64,000 nucleotides of DNA from Trichobilharzia regenti (GCA_944472135.2 OX235266.1:12007925-12071924), one strand, 5' to 3'; shown: positions 43,756 to 55,212, counted from the first letter of the stretch. The notes: a model not told the origin generated them from the sequence alone. Numbers and translations are program-made.

Positions 43756-45302
43756 GGGAATCTGCGAAAGCAGATGGAACGGAACTGGAAGGTGCCAACT
43801 ACCTACTGGAGAGACAGTAATCTTTTCCGGCCACCCAGAGGACAACCATGAGGACACCGAGGGAGTGGCCATCATGATGTCACCAACAGCAGCCAAAGCT
43901 CTCATGCAGTGGGAACCAATCTCCTCCAGGATAATGACAGCCAGGTTCAACTCAAAAGGAAGGAAAGTTACAGTCATTCAATGCTATGCGCCTACAAACG
44001 TCTCAGAACAAGAGAAGAAGGAGGCGTTCTACAGACAACTACAAGCAATAATGGACAACGTCCCAAATGGCGATATCAAAATCCTGATGGGCGACATGAA
44101 TGCGAAGCTGGGAGGAGACAACACAGGAAGAGAACTCACCATGGGTCGAGAGGCCCTCGGCGAAATGAACGACAATGGTGAACTCTTCTCAGACTTCTGC
44201 GCCTTCAATGATTTGGTGATTGGCGGTAGTGTGTTCAAACACAAGGATATACACAAGACGACATGGATTTCACCAGATGGAAACACCAAGAACCAAATAG
44301 ACTTCATCTCAATTTCAAGAAAGTGGAGACGGAGCCTACTGGACACAAGGTCAAGGAGAGGAGCAGATGTGGGTTCAGACCACTATCTAGTAGAAGGGAC
44401 TTTCAAGGTGAAACTAAAAGCCTCGAGGATAGCTGGGGATAGGCCACAATGCAAGTTCAACACTCAATTACTGAAGGACACAACCACAAAAGACACTTTC
44501 ACTGCAACTGTCAGAGCAAAGCAGGAAACACTACGCGACATCACTGAAGAATCATGCGTGGAAGAACATTGGAAGTCTCTGAAGGCGATTCTCAACGAAA
44601 CGTGTTCAACGGTTCTAGGAAGAAAGAAGAGACAAGACAAGGAATGGCTCTCAACGGACACTTGGAAATTAATAGAAGAGAGGAGAATGGTGAAAGAGAA
44701 AATGATTCAATGCAAGGACGGACAGGAGAAGGAGACGCTGAGCTCAACTTACAAAGCATTGGACAAAGAAGTGAAGAAGAGTGCTAGGAAGGACAAAAGA
44801 CGATTCTACGACAATCTAGCTACTGAAGCTGAAAAGGCAGCAGGCAAAAGGGACCTGAGGACACTATATCAGATAACCAAATCTCTATCCGGGAAGAGAC
44901 CAACACAAGCGAAACCTATAAAAGACAGCCAAGGGAAGCCCATTACCAAGGAAGAAAAACAGATTAAACAATGGGCGGATCACTTCAAAGGACTCTTGAA
45001 CCGACCATCACCTGCAACCCGTCCAGAAATACCAACAACAGCGCGCACACAACTGCAAGTTGACACCAATCCTCCAACGAGAGCTGAAGTCTTGAACACA
45101 ATCAAGCTTCTGAAAGCTGGAAAAGCAGCTGGACCAGATGGAATACCCCCTGAAGCACTGAAAGCAGACCCAGAGACGACAGCAGACATGCTGACTCCAT
45201 TATTGCAAAAGGTCTGGAAGGAGGGAAAGGTGCCTACTGACTGGAGGAAAGGTTACCTCGTGAAACTACTAAAGAATGTCGACTTACGCCTCACTCTGCA
45301 AG
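43756..45302 (+). pseudogene. RTE endonuclease and RT N-terminal domain, cut by the inner LTR
   Basis: Open from before 43,756. Endonuclease landmarks: GICESRWNGTGR (catalytic E), then GVAIMMSPTAAKALMQWEP, TVIQCYAPTN, ILMGDMNAKLGGDN (the GDxNA motif with D and N), TTWISPDGNTKNQIDFI and GADVGSDHYLV (catalytic SDH). Then about 180 residues of charged linker and the RT entry block TIKLLKAGKAAGPDGIPPEA, WKEGKVPTDWRKGYLVKL. The first ~40 residues of the endonuclease are missing, so the ATG at 43,712 lies in LTR sequence and is not a real start. The frame beyond 45,302 is LTR sequence (ends 45,448). The endonuclease would nick target DNA to prime reverse transcription; all three catalytic regions look intact. 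Confidence 0.9.
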
Positions 45303-45862
45303 TGATATGTATCCACATATATATATTTATGTGTGTGTGTGCATGTTGGTCTCTCTTTCTGTTTGCTCGGTTAGTCTGTGACCACTTCACTTGTATGGAC
45401 TTGTCTCCTTTAATAATGTGTATTCTCCTTATATTATATTATATATAATATGAGTGTTTGTTGACAGTCCGTTGCTTGGTGACATATATCCATATATGTT
45501 TGTTGACATGTCTGCTATATTCGCTATGTATAATTGGATCGACACTCCATTATAATTAGCCATTCATGTTAAGACTGTCTAATGATTTTTCCCACGCTTG
45601 TCTGAATTATTTATATATATTCGCATTCACAATTTGTGTGAACTACTTTACTTTACAACTACTTGACTTGCTTACCACTTTGGTGTGAGACAATTTATTT
45701 TCGTCTCCTTGTGTTTGGACAATAGAAGTATCATCGCAAACCTAGTGGTCTTCTGATTTCCGCCTTCTCGCGTCAGGACTATTAGTTTCTCGACCAGTCC
45801 ATAACAATAATTCAGCGACGAGTACATAACAATTTGGCGACGGGGAAAACTAGAACATAACA
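45303..45862 (+). mobile_element. Inner Gypsy-type solo LTR inside the RTE
   Basis: It starts TGATATGTATCC and ends ACATAACA. gcaag is duplicated at 45,298-45,302 and 45,863-45,867. Closing the gap restores an RTE reading ...ctctgcaagaactggcgagg, the expected junction between RT blocks. It is the longer LTR subfamily, close to 50,340-50,871. It ends with an extra atttggcgacggggaaaact then agaacataaca, so its 3' edge carries a partial copy of the primer-binding-like site. Confidence 0.85.
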
Positions 45863-47000
45863 GCAAGAACTGGCGAGGAATCATGCTCCTATCGACGCCA
45901 AGTAAAATCCTGAGTCGCATCATCCTGGAGAGAATTAAGGACGCACTGGATGCAGAACTCCGACCAGAACAAGCTGAATTCAGGAAAGGCAAATCATGTA
46001 CTGACCAAATTGCAGCTTTACGTGTCATCATCACAGAACAAAGCATGGAATGGCAGTCAAACCTCTACCTCAACTTTATAGACTTTGAGAAGGCCTTCGA
46101 CAGACAGTGTTGACCGCGAAGTAATTTGGAAACTACTCGAGTACTATGGCGTACCCCAAATATTCATCAACCTTATTCAACAGCTGTACGACAACGGCAC
46201 ATATCAAGTGATCCACAACGGGAAATTCAGAGAGGCGTTTGGAGTGAACACAGGAGTCAGACAAGGGTGCTTACTATCACAAATGATATTCCTAATTGTG
46301 ATGGACTGGATTATGCGTCAGACTGTGGGAAACGAGAAGACAGGAATATCCTGGACCGACGTGAAGAACCTAGAAGACCTGGATTTCGTGCGTGGATGAT
46401 TTATGTTTGATGTCACTGTCACAAAATCGAAGACTTACAAGCGAAAACCGACAAACTGGTCGAAGAAGCAACCGGCGAAGACAGGACTCCAAGTGAACAT
46501 ATACAAGACGGAGGTTATGAAAATAACCAACCAACAACAACAACATCCAACGCCAATCACCATCAACGGGAGGAATTTGAAAGAGGTCACTTCATTCACT
46601 TATCTACGGAGCATTGTCTCAACTACAGCAACGGAGGAACAGGGGGGGATGTCAATTCGAGAATCGGGAAGGCGAGAAACACATTCATCAACCTGAAATC
46701 AATCTGGAAATCTTCGTCACTCAGCATCACCAACAAAATTTGGATGTTCAATACAAACGTAAAGTCAGTTCTTCTATATGGATCAGAAACTTGGCGGGTC
46801 ACAAAGAATATTTCCAACAGCCTGTTGAAGACCTTTATCAACCAACAACTGTCTTCGCTCTATACTGAAGATCAGATGGCCGGAAAGAATCACCAACAAG
46901 GAATTATGGGAACAAACAAAGCAAGAACCAATCGTCCAACAAATATGCAGGAGAAAGTAGAGACGGATCGGACACTAGCTGAGGAGACCGCTGGGTGACA
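45863..47000 (+). pseudogene. RTE reverse transcriptase C-terminal half, frameshifted
   Basis: 45,883-46,113: LLSTPSKILSRIILERIK, RPEQAEFRKGKSCTDQIAAL, LYLNFIDFEKAFDR (motif A), then a 2-base insertion (gacagacagtgttgacc) shifts the frame. 46,085-46,399: SVDREVIWKLLEYYGVPQIF, TGVRQGCLLSQMIFLIVMDW (motif B, with PM to QM). Then LEDLDFVRG and a stop where FADD should be, so motif C is destroyed. 46,403-47,000 carries the thumb and tail in other frames (SVLLYGSETWRVTKNISNSL). Not functional. Confidence 0.85.
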
Positions 47001-47534
47001 TCGCGCGTCAAGCCCTCGAGTGGAACCCGAGAGGGAAGCGGCGTGTGGGACGTCCAAAGGTGACATGGAGGAGATCGTGTGAAGAGGAGTTGAAGTATAG
47101 CAGAAGACAGAAGAAAATGGAGACGTGCAGTTGAAGCCCTATGTTCCACTAGGAACCCAAGGGAGCAATAATAATAATAATGTGTATATGGATCGATGTT
47201 CCATTATAACTGACATTATGCTTTTGTCTATCCATGAACTAAATAAACAATGTATGACCTTGTTGTCACATGACATTACAACCAATCATGGTAAGATGTT
47301 ATCTCATTGGTTCATGTGTATTAGCCATTTTTATACATACTTTTGAATTGTACTCTTTATTATTCCGGTTCACACACTTTTTCGTACATCTAAGTACCCT
47401 TCCACCCAAACACTTGTGTGACATTTATTTTCCTTGTCTGGAAAATACAAGTATCATCGTAAACCTGGTGGTCCTCTGATTTCCCTCTTCCCGCGTCAGG
47501 ACTATTAACTACTCGACGAGTACATAACAAACCT

Positions 47535-48242
47535 CTTAACAGGGTTTCCAAGAATAACTGGTGTTCCACAGAAGTAATTTCAACTTAATAATCTATGATA
47601 TTTGAGTACTGTGATGTAATATTTTAGAAGGTGAAGCAAGCAATGAGGACTCATTAGAAATACAAGCCTCTTCTAATCCTCTCAGCCTACAGATTGCAGA
47701 TAACAATGTTATACAACAGAATAACAAGATTTTAGGAAATCAAACGACTCCTGTAGAGTAACATAACATAGTGAATTCTAGAAACGACTCCAGTCGTGCA
47801 TCTTGGTTATCGAATAAAATGAAAAATTGAACACACTTTTAAAAGTATGACTAATAATGAAGTGAATTTACGTGCAGGAATGGAACAAACCAATTCCAGC
47901 CTAATTTATGGTTTTTCACAAATCCATAGACTGAATGTCCACTATATACTACTGACTCATCTAGATGAGTAGTTGTATACTATTGACATCAACTAGTAGG
48001 ATATTTCCTTCTTTTGCTAATTGAGTTCTAATTCATAACTGAATCTCTCTGCCCTACAAATTTTTGTCCTAAGAGACGTCATCTTATGTATACTGCCTTT
48101 TTCTACTGTCGTAAACAGCATACGTTACAATGATTTCATGTTGTCCCTGAAGTGGTAAATTCTTCTTATACATCATCTGGAGTAAAGGCCTCCTCTGTTG
48201 TCCCTTGTATCCCAATTCGATGTGTTAGTAGTACCAGTGGTA
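47535..48242. other. No gene seen; right side of the nested insertion site
   Basis: The sequence directly continues that left of 43,686 once the outer LTR is removed. It contains the second half (48,040-48,215) of the diverged direct repeat. No recognisable protein. Confidence 0.4.
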
Positions 48243-49395
48243 AGTTATTATTATTGCTCCCTTGGGTTCCTAGTGGGACATAGGGCTTCAACTGCACGTC
48301 TCCATTTTCTTCTGTCTTCTGCTATACTTTTCGCCTGCATCCATGTTAATCCATATTCTTTCAACTCCTCTTCACACGATCTCCTCCATGTCACCTTTGG
48401 ACGTCCCACACGCCGCTTCCCTCTCGGGTTCCACTCGAGGGCTTGGCGCGCGATGTCACCCAGTGGTCTCCTCAGCGAGTGTCCGATCCATCTCCACTTT
48501 CTCCTGCATATTTGTTAGGCGATTGGTTCTTGCTTTGTTTGTTCCCATAATTCCTTGTTGGTGATTCTTTCCGGCCATCTGATCTTCAGTATAGAGCGAA
48601 GACAGTTGTTGGTTGATAAAGGTCTTCAACAGGCTGTTGGAAATATTCTTTGTGACCCGCCAAGTTTCTGATCCATATAGAAGAACTGACTTTACGTTTG
48701 TATTGAACATCCAAATTTTGTTGGTGATGCTGAGTGACGAAGATTTCCAGATTGATTTCAGGTTGATGAATGTGTTTCTCGCCTTCCCGATTCTCGAATT
48801 GACATCCCCCCTGTTCCTCCGTTGCTGTAGTTGAGACAATGCTCCGTAGATAAGTGAATGAAGTGACCTCTTTCAAATTCCTCCCGTTGATGGTGATTGG
48901 CGTTGGATGTTGTTGTTGTTGGTTGGTTATTTTCATAACCTCCGTCTTGTATATGTTCACTTGGAGTCCTGTCTTCGCCGGTTGCTTCTTCGACCAGTTT
49001 GTCGGTTTTCGCTTGTAAGTCTTCGATTTTGTGACAGTGACATCAAACATAAATCATCCACGCACGAAATCCAGGTCTTCTAGGTTCTTCACGTCGGTCC
49101 AGGATATTCCTGTCTTCTCGTTTCCCACAGTCTGACGCATAATCCAGTCCACCACAATTAGGAATATCATTTGTGATAGTAAGCACCCTTGTCTGACTCC
49201 TGTGTTCACTCCAAACGCCTCGCTGAATTTCCCGTTGTGGATCACTTGACATGTGCCGTTGTCTAACAGCTGTTGAATAAGGTTGATGAATATTTGGGGT
49301 ACGCCATAGTACTCGAGTAGTTTCCAAATTACTTCGCGGTCAACACTGTCTGTCGAAGGCCTTCTCAAAGTCTATAACGTTGAGGTAGAGGTTCG
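48243..49395 (-). pseudogene. RTE-like reverse transcriptase 3' half, inverted copy of the nested RTE
   Basis: Minus strand from motif A (NLYLN...FEKAFD at about 49,395-49,345) through motif B (TGVRQGCLLSQMIFLIVVDW), the broken LEDLDFVRG and the thumb (IWMFNTNVKSVLLYGSETWR), to the 3' end at 48,243-48,290. It is nearly identical to 46,060-47,175 and shares the 2-base insertion in motif A and the FADD to FVRG break. 5'-truncated. A few point differences exist, for example FREAF versus FSEAF. Confidence 0.9.
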
Positions 49396-50334
49396 ACACT
49401 ATTAATAGCAGTTCCTCTAGGCGTGTCTTATTTTTCTTTCACAGAATGCAGTCTCCTTCCAGTTTACTCATTCGAAAAGTTGCTACCTGAATCTCCCAGA
49501 CTTCAAACGGTTTTTAGTCTTGTTAATTTCTCAGTCGTCTTTACTGGTAAAATCAACCTCATCAGCAGCCATGTTATCTCTCGTAATTCATCACTACCCA
49601 TCGATTGGATTGTAATCACTGTAGCCAGCCGGTTATAGTGGGAAGTGTTTTAATGAACTAGATATCTGTTAACTACCCTTATAATTCATTCCTCCATTAT
49701 TTGTTTCTATCAGCTCTTGGTGCATTGGCGTAAACCCCTTTTACTCAGTCTACGTTTTATCAAGGTTTTCAGCACTGGCAGATGTTTCATTCGATTAATT
49801 TGGACTTGATGATCAATGAATAATATTCGAGTAGTCTGAACTAATCCCTCAGAAAAACCCATTGATGGTTAGGAAGCTTGAAAAATATAACTTGTTCAAA
49901 CACATGCGACAGTTGAAGGTGCCACATTTCATGTAGTACACAAAAGTGGTGAAAAGTCAGTAAAATCAGATTCAGAGGGATTGTTATCAGCAGATGTGTA
50001 TGAAAGAGAGTATAGTGGATATGGGGAGTCACAAGGATTCAATGCATCTGCACCATTAAGAATGATATTGAGCCACATCATCAAAAGTCTCTTACTTTTG
50101 TTTTTTAATACCCCGAGGAGTCCAGTCTGGCAGTCTACACCTACCTACCTGTCTGGAGTCAACTGTCAAGTACCTCATGGATTAATTCTAGGTTTTGGTT
50201 TGAATACGTGTAACTCTTATCTAACTTAATCATATATCGTCTAACAAGCACTGCTGGTCGCGTAATGCAGTGGCTCAGCACTATCAAAACGTGTCCCAAG
50301 CATTTGAATAGATATGGCGCCATAGCCTCATAGA
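49396..50334. other. No gene recognised
   Basis: Short frames only. tttctttcacag at 49,433-49,444 looks like a 3' splice site, but no matching coding exon is convincing. Non-coding as far as I can tell. Confidence 0.35.
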
Positions 50335-50339
50335 CTGAC

Positions 50340-50871
50340 TGATATGTGTCCACATATATATATATATATATATTTATATATGTGTATGTTGGTCTCTCTT
50401 TCTGTTTGCTCGCTTAGTCTGTGACCATTTCACTTGTATGAACTTGTCTCCTTTAACAATGTATATTCCCCTTATATTATCTATAATATGAGTGTTTGTT
50501 GACAGTCCGTTGCTTGGTGACATATATCAATATATGGTGGTTGTTGACATGTCTGCTATATTTCGCTATGTATATATGGATCGATACTTCATTATAATTA
50601 GCCATTCATGTTAAAACTGTCTAATGATTGTTCACACCTTTGTCTGAACATTCATATATATATATATATATTTCGTTCTCACAATCTTGTGACTTACACT
50701 TACTTACTTACACTTACCACTTTGGTGTGATACCACTATTGCTTCTCCTTGTGTTTGGAAAATAGAAGTATCATCGCAAACCTAGTGGTCTTCTGATTTC
50801 CGCCTTCTTGCGTCAGGACTATTAGTTTCTCGACCAGTCCATAACAATAATTTAGCGACGAGTACATAACA
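50340..50871 (+). mobile_element. Gypsy-type solo LTR with 5 bp target-site duplication
   Basis: It starts TGATATGTGTCC and ends ACATAACA. ctgac flanks it at 50,335-50,339 and 50,872-50,876. It is 532 bp and contains TA-rich runs (50,353-50,380 and 50,650-50,672). It is the same subfamily as the inner LTR at 45,303. No internal region is present, so it is a product of LTR recombination. Confidence 0.9.
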
Positions 50872-50876
50872 CTGAC

Positions 50877-52225
50877 TTACCCACCTTACCTGATACTCTA
50901 CTCCAAACCTCAGTACCTCTCACCCAATTATACCATTTAACACAGGAGATAGAATGCAGATGTCTTTGCAGTCAAAGATAACCACCCTCGTCGTTAGGTC
51001 TCCACTTTCAGTTGTCACGTCTCATAGTTGTAAATGAGGACGAAGCGAATTACTATGGACTGCACAGTTCAGGGCAACAGTAAAGAACACACACCACAAT
51101 CATATGACCTTGAGTCAACCAATCAGATTGTTCAGCATTACAAATGGGTGCCTTTCATAATCTTGGCAACAGTAAAGAATAGACACCAATTTCGGGCGAC
51201 CTTGAACACAGCCAATCAGATTCTTCTAAGTGAAAGGTGTATCTTTGATATAAATATGTAATAAAAATGAATCATGCATGGTATATATCTGTAATATGCT
51301 GCAAATAATAGCCTCAATTTCTCAAAGAAGTGATTATAGACATAACAAAACAATGCGTTCTCTATTTCTGCATTTGTATCGAATACTGGTCGCATATAAG
51401 CAATGTATATATTACTAAAGCAGAGTTTCGATTACGAGAAGATATTGTCGAAAAAATTTCTCCATTACGTATGACTTACCAACTTTTACAGACTTCCTCA
51501 CACAAAGTTGGGCTGCATCTGAATGCATAATAATCAATAGGCCAGGAACACTTTTTCATAGTCATTATCCCTCCACCACATATGCATGCTTTTGTCCTCC
51601 CAATCAAAACTCATTTTCCTCATAGAAATCAAAAACAAAATCTAGGCGACACTTGCAATGAAGATTATGACTAGCATCGATTTGCGGTGTTGAGCGATCT
51701 GATTGGTTGAATCAAGGTCATTTGACTTTAGTGTCTATTGTGTTCGCTCTTATCATAATCCTCATTGTAAGTTTCATCCTAACCTTGATTATAAACATCC
51801 CTGGATCCTACCCTAACCATAACCGTGAAACAGGATGAAATAAACAATAAAGACTATGTAAAGCATCCATTTGTGATGCTGAGCAGCAATCTGATTGGTT
51901 GACTCAAGGTCATTTGACCTTAGTGTCTATTTCCTATACTGTTGGCGACATCTGAACATCCTGTCTAAGTCAGCTCTCAAATGTTATCCGCAGTCTGTAA
52001 ATGCGATACAATCATGACCACGAACATAACAGTAAGTTTTAACAAGGTGAAACGACCCGAACAAGATGATGCCACCAATTGAAGGCCAGAAACGAATCCA
52101 GTTACAGATCTGAGTGATCAGATAAAATGGAATTGCGAATATAATTCTAAACGTATGATAAACTGAACCAACGATTTCACGCACACACACACCAGAATCT
52201 GCCATGAGATGAAGGCAAATTATAT
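50877..52225. other. No gene recognised; contains a diffuse repeat
   Basis: A unit with ccaatcagatt, a g-rich spacer and caaggtcatttgac recurs near 51,085-51,135, 51,150-51,235, 51,690-51,740 and 51,880-51,930, in both orientations. Within it AGGTCA-TT-TGACCT is a perfect hexamer inverted repeat at 51,907-51,920. Decayed CTAACC-type words occur at 51,775-51,830. Confidence 0.45.
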
Positions 52226-52995
52226 CCAACAGGCTATTTTGCATTGAATGCAATGCACAATCCTCAAATCTCACTTAAGATAACCGTCTTTTACATCAAT
52301 ATCAGTCTGTATAACTGAAACATTCTCAAAGTTAGTCTCACTGTTAATTAAGGTATGATCACTAAAAACGAAACTATGTTTCTTTCATTGCAGTCTTTAA
52401 GTAAATAATTTCTGCAATCACGTAATCATATAAGTTAAAGCAATCAAAAATATGCCTGAAATGTAACAAGAAATACACTGATTTCTACTGTTTAAGAATT
52501 AAAATGTGCATCGGAAAAATATGTAAGGAGTACTAATTGTTATTCTTAAATGGAAGATTGAAAATAAATATTGAATTATAGGATTTCAACATGAGCTGAT
52601 ATAGGTGAGAGAACCACTTGAAACTAGCTAGGAGTATTGGGCATCTGTTTTGTTCCTAGTTTAGGACTCCTCATCAGTACGCGCCCACACCACGGAATTC
52701 GAATCCAGATATTTCTGGTTACAAGGCGAGCTCGTGAACCATTAAGCCGCTGGGATCCGATCTAATTCACAATGTACTGTGACCACTAGTCAATGTTATC
52801 ACTGGCGAGTATTTCTATATGCACCTTCGGAGGGTGCGTATACAGCTGAAGATTCCCCAGCTAGAACTAAACAACTGTCCACCACTCCCTGGTAGTTTTC
52901 CAATGGTTGTCTTACCGATATCAGATCATGATGAAATCCTGTAACCAATCAAATACCTGAAAATCAATACTTAAATACTGAATTTTTAGAAATTA
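52226..52995. repeat. Dispersed inverted segment with SINE T, partner of 18,300-19,070
   Basis: Antiparallel to the 18.3 kb segment, including non-SINE flank at 52,250-52,560. The SINE T at 52,580-52,990 has a minus-oriented tRNA-like region (gaattcgaatccagatattt, gaaccattaagccgctggga) and hammerhead block, then an inverted 3' end from about 52,830. Confidence 0.65.
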
Positions 52996-53276
52996 CAATA
53001 CTCACGTTGATCGTATGAATATTGCAATAACAGAAGGCAAGACATGCAAGCAAAGGTATATTTTCCATCGATCAAACCGCTATTTATATATCTACAGTTT
53101 ATATTTGTTGATGAATCACTGAGCGTGTGATTTCGGTTAACGTCAAACGACATGAAATACGGTGTTCAAATATACATACATATGTAGTATTCTGTTTCTA
53201 ACTCAGTAGTGAACTGTGAGAATCATATTCTGACTCTGTCAACAAACAGAATGTTCACATAGATACATTTTATTCT

Positions 53277-53768
53277 AGTATTGGTTTGTAGGGATTTGGC
53301 TGATTGGTTACAGGATTTCATCATGAGCTGACATCAGTTGGAGAACCATTGGAAAATCAGCTGGGAGTACTGGACAACTGTCTTTTACCTCCTAGTTTGG
53401 AACTCTTCGGCAGTACTCACCCACACCGCGGGGTTCGAACCCAGGACCTTCTGGTCACAAGGCGAGCTAGCTCGTAGACCATTAAACCACTGCGACCCAA
53501 TTCAATGGCCAATGAATTCTAACTTTCCTGCCAATTCACAACATAGCGCGACTGTCAGCCAATGTCTTTGGTGAGTAGTTGTCTTCACACCCGACCTGCT
53601 GCACCCTACTGGTCATGACTTCCCACTGGAACCTCAGGTAACTACCTACCTGAATAGGGCCAGTCGCCAGTGAGCATCTCATTTGTATTCAAGTATTGGT
53701 TTGAAGGGATTTGGCTGATTGGTTACAGGATTTCATCATGAGCTGACATTAGTTAGGGAACTGAATTG
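53277..53768 (-). mobile_element. SINE family T, head-to-tail partial dimer
   Basis: A full minus-oriented unit lies at 53,277-53,695 (3' part; hammerhead block with CCGAAGA core on the minus strand near 53,405; tRNA-like region 53,430-53,500; 5' part to caagtattggtttg). It is followed without a break by the 3' part of another unit at 53,690-53,765 (gatttcatcatgagctgaca). Read in element direction, the 3' end of one unit runs into the 5' start of the next, i.e. a tandem. Confidence 0.75.
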
Positions 53769-54119
53769 ACCTCTGGGAATATATGAGAATAATATTCTGA
53801 TGGCAGACATTGTCTGTACTAAACCACCACAATATCACCAATGGAAAAGTGGTTTCAAGACTTCAGAGTTTCAGTATCGTAAGTGTTCTTATGCTTTCTT
53901 TTACCTTGGGAGGGGGTGGGTGAGGGCCCTACCTTGACACTCAACTTTCCCTCTTCCTCAGGATTCCTGTCAGCAAGCACAATAAGCTAGATATAAGAGT
54001 GTGTCCACCAGCAGTTGAATCTAGAATTCCTGTGTAGCTGTCTAGTGATCTATCAACGAACCAATCAACATACCAGTTAATCTAAGTAAAGAAGAAAAAT
54101 TTACTTAATTCATTTTAGA

Positions 54120-54490
54120 CTTCTGAGTTGATTAACTGGACCTTAGTGTTCGTTCTCTGTTGACTTGTGTGTACAAAAGAAATAGGTTCAGCCTGATGTG
54201 GAATCTACAAATTCCTGAATACATCGGCTTTCTTAGTATGATCCTCCATATATATATATATATATATATATCAATTCCCTTACTCCTTATTGTTGCACTT
54301 GAATCCAGGTACATATGCGGATGATGAGTCCTAAATGGGACGAAATACACATACTGAATTCCACCATTTCTAGTCGCCATCCGCCAGCTTAATTTAGGTT
54401 TAATAATCAAACATCGACGAAGCAACTTCACGAAGAGCCGACGTGTCAACCTGAGGCCGAGGACTTCGGCCCAATCAATCCACAGGAAAC
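54120..54490 (+). mobile_element. Smalpha-type hammerhead SINE, decayed
   Basis: It contains gaatccaggtacatatgcgg, ATGATGAGTCCTAAATGGGACGAAATAC and CTGAATTCCACCATTTC, with the Smalpha tail to gacttcggcccaatcaatcc. C3 of the core is lost (AUGAUGA) and helix I pairing is weakened, though GUCC...GGGACGAAA is kept. A TA run (54,246-54,271) lies upstream in the element. Confidence 0.65.
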
Positions 54491-54702
54491 GTCCAATCTG
54501 AATCAGATAACTAGCGTTTCGTTTTCTTATATAAACGTGTTCATTCACCAGCTTACACAATGATAGGCATACAAGTTACATTAACGTCTACTCCATCCAG
54601 TTTTACTCTGACGTCCTTGAGATTATTATTATTATTCTAGTATGAAGTTTATGTTCAGCGAAAATAGAATTTAGTATGAAAATAACTCACGCGATTCCAC
54701 TA

Positions 54703-54736
<34 letters not shown>

Positions 54737-54990
54737 CGTTGTCATTCATAATCAGTATTATGATTTTACGTATTACCATATACATACTCATATAATTGGA
54801 CTATAATCTACTAACCCTAATCTATCTGCAAATAACTCTCAGAATTCTGTTCTCACTGGTTCGATGTTACTTTCTCACTTTTTAAAAGCCGTTTATGTTG
54901 TCATTAACAATCATTCTTTCATTATTATTACGGATGGATATTTAACTGTAGAACGTTACGAAGAAGACATTACCGAAAAGAATATTCTTT
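54400..54990 (+). repeat. Left arm of a large inverted repeat around a PLE
   Basis: Antiparallel to 56,346-56,580 plus 57,390-57,720. For example 54,600-54,630 pairs with 57,495-57,525, 54,505-54,540 with 57,585-57,615, and 54,975-54,990 with 56,350-56,365. The right arm was split later by an RTE 3' end. Confidence 0.65.
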
Positions 54991-54997
54991 GGTTACA

Positions 54998-55212
54998 TGT
55001 GCGTCGGTGGCACAGTGGTTAGGACTCTCGCCGACCATCCACATGGTCCGGGGTTCGAGCCCACACTGACGCACATCTGATATCTATGGTCGGCCTGCAA
55101 AATTTGGGCTACCGATATCCATGCTGAAAATTCCATACTTGTACCGAAAATACAGTGTGGAATCAGGCTGTAAATCAAAAATCAAAATAAATAATAAAAA
55201 TAAAAAATAATA
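54998..55212 (+). mobile_element. SINE family B (tRNA-Gly-like head)
   Basis: The tRNA-like head is at 55,000-55,074 (gcgtcggtggcacagtggtt A box, ggggttcgagccc B box, closing tgacgcac pairs with the start). Then comes a body (tctatggtcggcctgc, ccatgctgaaaattccata) and an A-rich tail (aaaatcaaaataaataataa) to 55,212. The head is shared with family A; body and tail are different. Confidence 0.8.

Larger units (their letters stand above)
43753..47179 (+). mobile_element. RTE-like retrotransposon, near full length, inserted in the outer LTR
   Basis: atgtgt at 43,747-43,752 and 47,180-47,185 is the likely target-site duplication. Excluding the inner LTR, the element is about 2.86 kb. It opens inside the endonuclease and ends ccctatgttccactaggaac with an AATAATAATAATAA tail at 47,166-47,179. 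It is the longest and best RTE copy in the window. Confidence 0.85.
43691..47529 (+). mobile_element. Outer Gypsy-type solo LTR, split by an RTE insertion
   Basis: The LTR starts TGATATGTACCC at 43,691 and ends ACATAACA at 47,529. aacct flanks it at 43,686-43,690 and 47,530-47,534, a 5 bp target-site duplication. Its two halves (43,691-43,752 and 47,180-47,529) join to match the 10,378 LTR in order. No internal retrovirus-like genes are present, so it is a solo LTR left by LTR-LTR recombination. Confidence 0.85.

Noticed and set aside
43232..48215. Direct repeat on both sides of the nested transposons taken as a giant target-site duplication
   Set aside because: Copies are only about three quarters identical and lie hundreds of bases from the element edges; the true 5 bp duplication is aacct.
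49423..49638. Possible host exon after a good 3' splice site
   Set aside because: No protein similarity I can recognise and no matching donor site or neighbouring exon.
54132..54560. 142-codon minus-strand frame
   Set aside because: Antisense of a Smalpha element plus TA run; no domain.
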